A stretch of DNA of 64,000 bases, taken from NCBI RefSeq assembly GCF_018613065.1, contig NZ_JAGGQW010000022.1:50856-114855 (forward strand). Direction: 5' to 3'. The DNA comes from Bacillus sp. ISL-7 (GTDB lineage: Bacteria > Bacillota > Bacilli > Bacillales_B > DSM-18226). A model generated the notes under the pieces. That model was not told where the DNA came from. It searched no databases and worked only from the letters and a program-made list of their open reading frames with translations. The position numbers and the translations under genes were made by a program. The number at the start of each line of letters is the position of its first letter. Positions within the stretch are counted from its first letter, which is position 1. This document shows positions 60,520-64,000 of this stretch, piece by piece.

Positions 60520-61473
60520 TCACTTTTGTTCATCTGTATCCCTTTCTTTAAAGGACTCTTCTGTTTCATAAAACAGCCTTGTCTCCTTTAGGCCGCTAAG
60601 CAAATCATAGCGAGGCTTCCACCCCAACAGTTGCAGTGCTTTTGTATTATTCAACTGACTGTAGAGGATGTCACCGTTACGAGCAGGAAGATAAACAGGG
60701 ACACCCAGAGGAATTTCACCCAGCGAGGAAATGACTCCAAACAGTTGATTAATGCTCGTTTTTTGATTTAGACCAATGTTGATGATTTCATTGTTTCCTT
60801 TGCCAAGTGCAAGGAGATTGGCTGCAGCAACATCTTTCACAAAAACAAAATCTCGTGTTTGTTCCCCGTTCCCGTAAATCGTCAATTGTTCGCCCTTTAA
60901 AGCCTTCTGTAGAAAAATAGCCACGACACCGCCTTCTCCTTTAGGAGTTTGACGTGGACCGTATACATTTGCATAACGCAGGATCGTAAAGGGAAGCTTA
61001 TAAAATTGCGAATAGAGTTGAATATATCTTTCCGGCGTATGCTTGGAAATCCCATAATAGGAGATGGGTTCCGTCATCGAACTCTCTTTAATACTGCGGT
61101 CGTCCGTTTCGCCATAGGCTGCACAGGAGGAAGCGTAAACTATTTTTCGGACATTAAATTTCCGACAGCATTCCAACAAACGAATCGTACCAAGAATATT
61201 CGTTTGCGCATCAAAAACAGGATCCTGAATCGATTTGGCAACATCGACTTGGGCCGCTTGATGAATCACATACTCTGGTTTTTCTTTTGAAAAAATCCCC
61301 TCTAACTGCGGTGAGCATATATTTGCGACATAAAAGGTCGCCCTATTATTAACAAACTCTTTATTCCCCGTACTTAAATTATCAACCACAATCACTTCAT
61401 GACCCTCAGTAATCAGCAAATCAACAATATGGGAGCCAATAAATCCCGCTCCGCCTGTTACCATAACTCTCAT
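60520..61473 (-). CDS. NAD-dependent sugar-nucleotide epimerase/dehydratase
   Basis: A 317-residue extended SDR enzyme. GGAGFIGSH NAD motif near residue 7, catalytic SSCAAYG near 118 and YYGISKHTPERYI near 143-155. The substrate part RYANVYGPRQTPKGEGGVVAIF and DFVFVKDVAAANLLAL are typical of UDP-glucose 4-epimerase/WbpP-like proteins. Its ATG (61473) overlaps the stop of the upstream gene remnant as ATGA; the ribosome-binding site is AGAAGGG. Likely makes a UDP-hexose for surface glycans with the GT at 61908. Which epimer is unclear. Confidence 0.82.
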   Translation of the reverse strand: MRVMVTGGAGFIGSHIVDLLITEGHEVIVVDNLSTGNKEFVNNRATFYVANICSPQLEGIFSKEKPEYVIHQAAQVDVAKSIQDPVFDAQTNILGTIRLLECCRKFNVRKIVYASSCAAYGETDDRSIKESSMTEPISYYGISKHTPERYIQLYSQFYKLPFTILRYANVYGPRQTPKGEGGVVAIFLQKALKGEQLTIYGNGEQTRDFVFVKDVAAANLLALGKGNNEIINIGLNQKTSINQLFGVISSLGEIPLGVPVYLPARNGDILYSQLNNTKALQLLGWKPRYDLLSGLKETRLFYETEESFKERDTDEQK

Positions 61474-61724
61474 ACTTGACCCTTCTCCCATTCTGCTTGA
61501 TACCAAGCAATTGTTTTCCTTAAGCTTTCATCGGATCGATGGAAGGATAGAAATTCAACAGTTTCCGGTATATATGAAGTATTCTGTTTTAAACTATTCA
61601 CTTTTCGCTCGTCGACATCAATTCCAATGACACCGAATCCCTTGTTGGCAAATAGAAGGGCAAGAGGTAAACCAATATATCCTAATCCAATTACCCCTAT
61701 TTTTTTAAAAGAGGAAATCAGCCG
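61470..61724 (-). pseudogene. Fused remnant: UDP-sugar dehydrogenase N-terminus joined to an epimerase C-terminus
   Basis: The minus-strand frame is open for 85 codons from 61724 with no good start. Its first part is KKIGVIGLGYIGLPLALLFA, the Rossmann beta-alpha-beta of a UDP-GlcNAc/ManNAc dehydrogenase, up to NTSYIPE. After VEFLSFHRSDE it continues SLRKTIAWYQAEWEKGQV and stop, typical of the C-terminus of an NAD-dependent epimerase. The body of both genes is missing, consistent with an internal deletion. The stop is coupled to the epimerase start. An in-frame stop (61725-61727) blocks any longer N-terminus. Confidence 0.7.
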
Positions 61725-61907
61725 TTATCGTTATTTCTGACATGTTTTCCGTCCCTTACTCATAATTATTTTTTAAGTTTCGTGTTCACTTATCCTATGC
61801 GGACGGGTCTTAGGAGGGGATAGGTGAATATACAGAAATAGAAAAACTTTTAAAAAATTCATTCTGTACTAAGTGGTTGAACTTGTGGTTTTGGGAGGCG
61901 GAAGGTC

Positions 61908-62627
61908 TTGATTTCCATCATTGCTTGTACCAATCGAGAGAAGTTTGTCAGCAACATCATTGCTAATTTTCAAAAACAAACCTTCAAGGAGAAGGAACTC
62001 ATTTTAGTTCTTAATTCGTCTAAAATGAATTTCAAACAAATTGAGCGGGAATTGGATGAGGCTAAATTAAACAGTCAGTTATTCCAATTTCCAGACGAAA
62101 TGAGTTTAGGGGAGTGTTTAAACAAGGGAGCTGAGCAGGCCAATTTTGAATACATTGGGAAAATGGACGATGATGACTATTACGGGAGCAGCTATCTAAA
62201 GGAAGCGTTTGAAGCGCTCATGCAAACGAAGGCAGAACTAGTTGGGAAAAGCAGCTTCTATATTTATTTTAAGAAGAAACAAGAACTGAGATTATATAAT
62301 CCACATCATGAAAATAGCTGGATCATTAATAATGGTCAAAATCTTTATAAAACCTCCCATTTTTTAAGTGGAGCGACACTGATTTTTAAGAAAGATCTTT
62401 TGAAAAAAATCGCCTTCCCACACGTTAATCAAGGGGAGGACAGCGGTTTTCAGCGACGATGCTTTGAGAACCATGTCAAAATGTATTCATTATCAAAAGA
62501 TCATTATGTGTATGTACGCTCTGGACTACCGTATCATCATACCTCCGATGCAACGGACCGAATGTTAAGAGGACGTAGTAAATTGGTCATCAATACGGCT
62601 TCGATTGAAACATTTTTCAATACTTGA
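61908..62627 (+). CDS. Glycosyltransferase family 2
   Basis: A 239-residue GT-A fold protein. MISIIACTNREKFVSNIIANFQKQ at the N-terminus, then the DxD-type metal site in IGKMDDDDYYGSSYL near residues 80-94, and GATLIFKKDLLKKIAFPHVNQGEDSGFQRRC near 153-185. The TTG start has GGGAGG 9 bases upstream. It probably adds a sugar to a surface glycan together with the epimerase. No acceptor can be named. Confidence 0.8.
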   Translation: MISIIACTNREKFVSNIIANFQKQTFKEKELILVLNSSKMNFKQIERELDEAKLNSQLFQFPDEMSLGECLNKGAEQANFEYIGKMDDDDYYGSSYLKEAFEALMQTKAELVGKSSFYIYFKKKQELRLYNPHHENSWIINNGQNLYKTSHFLSGATLIFKKDLLKKIAFPHVNQGEDSGFQRRCFENHVKMYSLSKDHYVYVRSGLPYHHTSDATDRMLRGRSKLVINTASIETFFNT

Positions 62628-62746
62628 TAAAAAGAAGGCAGGATATCCTCCCTTACAACCATTTCTATATTAACCAAGCAGCACGACTGAGAAGCTTTCG
62701 ATATCTGAATGACACTATAAATTTCGCAGGCTTCCGAATCATGTAA
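62624..62746 (+). pseudogene. Possible remnant of a formylglycine-generating-type (FGE) domain
   Basis: A 41-codon open frame after the glycosyltransferase reads NQAARLRSFRYLNDTINFAGFRIM at its end, like the conserved C-terminus of FGE-sulfatase domains (R-A-x-R...x-GFR). Only about 25 residues match, there is no ribosome-binding site, and it overlaps the upstream stop. A decayed copy is the best reading. Confidence 0.35.
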
Positions 62747-62987
62747 GTAAAGAGGAGTAAGGAAAACAATATTAGTAAGGAAGAAATCGCTATTTATGAT
62801 TTCAATTAAGCCTTATTGGCGGCAGGAACCAACGCCATCATAATAGCTGGTTTCATTAAAGAGATGCTTGGGAAAGTAGCATTTGATATAGGGAATGGAA
62901 TGATCAAGAAAAGATTCCGTTAGCCCGTAAATAGGAAAAGCGATATTTAATAAATTCACTTTTCCTATATAAGTACATAACTTTTCA
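62628..62987. other. Intergenic region with gene remnants
   Basis: Besides the FGE-like piece, an open frame at 62816-62923 reads AAGTNAIIIAGFIKEMLGKV, preceded by an in-frame stop. It looks like decayed coding sequence. Confidence 0.45.
62930..62969. terminator. Hairpin downstream of the LysE gene
   Basis: ATAGGAAAAG and CTTTTCCTAT form a 10-bp stem. Confidence 0.7.
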
Positions 62988-63605
62988 TTATTTTTGATTC
63001 TGAAAAACCAACTGAAGACCTAAGCCAATATAGATAGTGCCAATAACCTTCCCTTGCCAGCGTGAAAGTTTTCCGCTCTGGTTTGAGAAAAGTCGTTCAC
63101 CTATCGAGCTTGTTAGGAATGCTAGCAATGTGGTGTACATTATGCTCATTAACACAAAGGTGAGTCCAAGAATAAGTAGTTGAATGACAACAGGGGTCCC
63201 ATTGTTGTGGACGAACTGTGGTAAGAAGGCTAAGAAAAAAAGAGCCGTTTTAGGATTGAGTAATTCAATTAATAAGGCCTGACGAAACGATGTGGCTGTG
63301 TTGTTCTTTTTTACGGTCGGCGCATCTTGTTTTTTGGATTTTTCAAGGAGGGACTTAATCCCTAAAAAAATCAAATAAGCGGCACCAAGATATTTCACGA
63401 TTTCAAAGGCGAGTGCCGAGGTCATTAGAATGGCTGAAAGTCCAAGTACGGCTGCAATCGTATGGATTAAATCACCGACCGCAATCCCGATACCGGTGAT
63501 GATGCCAGTTTTCCTCCCGCCTTGAGCGGTTTGAGAAATGGTTAGTAAAACAGCTGGACCAGGAATGAGAAACAATACGATAACTACTATAATAAATGAC
63601 AGCAA
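62988..63605 (-). CDS. LysE/RhtB-family amino-acid exporter
   Basis: A 205-residue membrane protein with six hydrophobic stretches. Family marks: LFLIPGPAVLLTISQTAQGGRKTGIITGIGIAVGD near residues 12-46, KYLGAAYLIFLGIKSL near 71-86 and LLIELLNPKTALFFLAFLPQF near 110-131. Exports an unidentified amino acid or homoserine-lactone-like compound. The ATG has GGAGCG upstream. It is the last protein gene before the rRNA promoters. Confidence 0.85.
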   Translation of the reverse strand: MLSFIIVVIVLFLIPGPAVLLTISQTAQGGRKTGIITGIGIAVGDLIHTIAAVLGLSAILMTSALAFEIVKYLGAAYLIFLGIKSLLEKSKKQDAPTVKKNNTATSFRQALLIELLNPKTALFFLAFLPQFVHNNGTPVVIQLLILGLTFVLMSIMYTTLLAFLTSSIGERLFSNQSGKLSRWQGKVIGTIYIGLGLQLVFQNQK

Positions 63606-63705
63606 TTTTCCGCGCTCCTTTATAAAATATATATCTCATTTTATCATAATATTTAAAAAATTAATTCGAGAGATTAAGTAACTTTAAATAAGGATAAAAA
63701 TTCTG

Positions 63706-63734
63706 TTGCTTTATTGTATTGTAGGTGATAATAT
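63706..63734 (+). promoter_or_regulatory. rrn promoter module 1
   Basis: TTGCTT (63706) and TAATAT (63729), 17 bases between. Confidence 0.65.
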
Positions 63735-63776
63735 ATATAAGTTGTCAGCGAGATTATTAATGTTTTATAAAACTTA

Positions 63777-63805
63777 TTGACAATGTGATTGAGTAATGAT
63801 AAGAT
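63777..63805 (+). promoter_or_regulatory. rrn promoter module 2
   Basis: TTGACA (63777-63782) and TAAGAT (63800-63805), 17 bases between. Confidence 0.85.
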
Positions 63806-63860
63806 ATAAAAGTTGTCTTCGAAACTATTAATATTCTCTTTAAAAATATTAAAATAGTTG

Positions 63861-63890
63861 TTGACAACGAATGAAAGAAAATGGTATGAT
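63861..63890 (+). promoter_or_regulatory. rrn promoter module 3
   Basis: TTGACA (63861-63866) and TATGAT (63885-63890), 18 bases between; the downstream word AAAGTTGT recurs after each module. Confidence 0.88.
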
Positions 63891-64000
63891 GTAAAAGTTG
63901 TTCCATTGAATGAATTGTTCTTTGAAAACTAAACAAACAAGACGTGTAGACAAACAAAAAAACTTTTAGTTTCAAATATGAAGCTAAGCCAACGTAACAA

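Larger units (their letters stand above)
63606..64000. other. Leader region of an rRNA operon (no rRNA gene in window)
   Basis: Three promoter modules (below) then TGTTCTTTGAAAACT (63909-63923), a boxA-like antitermination element typical of Bacillus rrn leaders. The 16S gene is expected just beyond 64000. Confidence 0.85.

Noticed and set aside
62816..62923. 35-residue hydrophobic/cationic frame (AAGTNAIIIAGFIKEMLGKV)
   Set aside because: No ribosome-binding site and an in-frame stop just upstream; likely decayed sequence, not a peptide toxin.

Overview
The window looks like a chromosomal segment of a low-GC, Gram-positive, spore-forming Bacillaceae member, plausibly Neobacillus or a related genus; the genus is a guess. 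The grounds are strong GGAGG ribosome-binding sites with frequent TTG/GTG starts, Bacillus-type lipoproteins, and Bacillus-like gene pairs (alaR-alaT, xpaC-telA, yknXYZ-like). There are also two CwlC-like spore-lysis amidases, and the last 300 bp form a typical Bacillus rRNA-operon leader. No phage, conjugative element, CRISPR array or complete insertion sequence was seen. The one transposase-like gene is a REP-associated tyrosine transposase (RAYT, 47585-48193), and the window carries about 20 exact copies of a matching palindromic REP-like word.

Layout. 1-10 kb: an Amadori-product (fructoselysine-type) utilisation cluster. It has the tail of a GntR/UTRA regulator, a palindromic operator, a PfkB kinase, an ABC importer, a FrlC-like epimerase, an MFS transporter and three SIS-domain deglycases. 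10-19 kb: VanZ-like protein, two CwlC-like amidases, a purine permease, a membrane GGDEF protein and alaRT. 19.5-37 kb: a phosphate-scavenging island. It encodes a secreted 5'-nucleotidase with a duplicated domain, a 1582-residue secreted double nuclease, a small lipoprotein, a YVTN-propeller phosphoesterase, an RND exporter, an orphan PstS and a PhoX-type phosphatase. PhoP-box-like 10-11 bp periodic repeats lie before several of these genes. 37.5-46 kb: YknXYZ-like exporter with a PepSY-type membrane protein, galE, a YitT protein, a molybdopterin oxidoreductase and a small lipoprotein. 46-58.8 kb: ferritin-like protein, RAYT, frameshifted comM, plsY, a membrane trypsin-like protease with an EF-hand/dockerin-like tail, mnaA, a VOC protein, a TM2 protein, a His/Gly repeat protein, xpaC-telA and a D,D-carboxypeptidase lipoprotein. 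58.8-64 kb: a c-di-GMP-I riboswitch in front of a 54-residue protein, an SRPBCC protein, a 46-residue protein, a dense DnaA-box cluster and sugar-nucleotide/glycosyltransferase genes with a fused pseudogene remnant. A LysE exporter and the rRNA promoter array complete this end.

How the parts work together. The first cluster would import glycated amino acids, phosphorylate them and split them to glucose 6-phosphate and the free amine, under one GntR-type repressor with two operators. The middle island would strip phosphate from extracellular nucleic acids: nucleases, then nucleotidase, then PstS capture under PhoP control. The strongest candidates for something undescribed are the riboswitch-controlled small protein (59033-59325), the non-oriC DnaA-box cluster (60137-60354), the RAYT/REP family and the double-nuclease/duplicated-nucleotidase pair.
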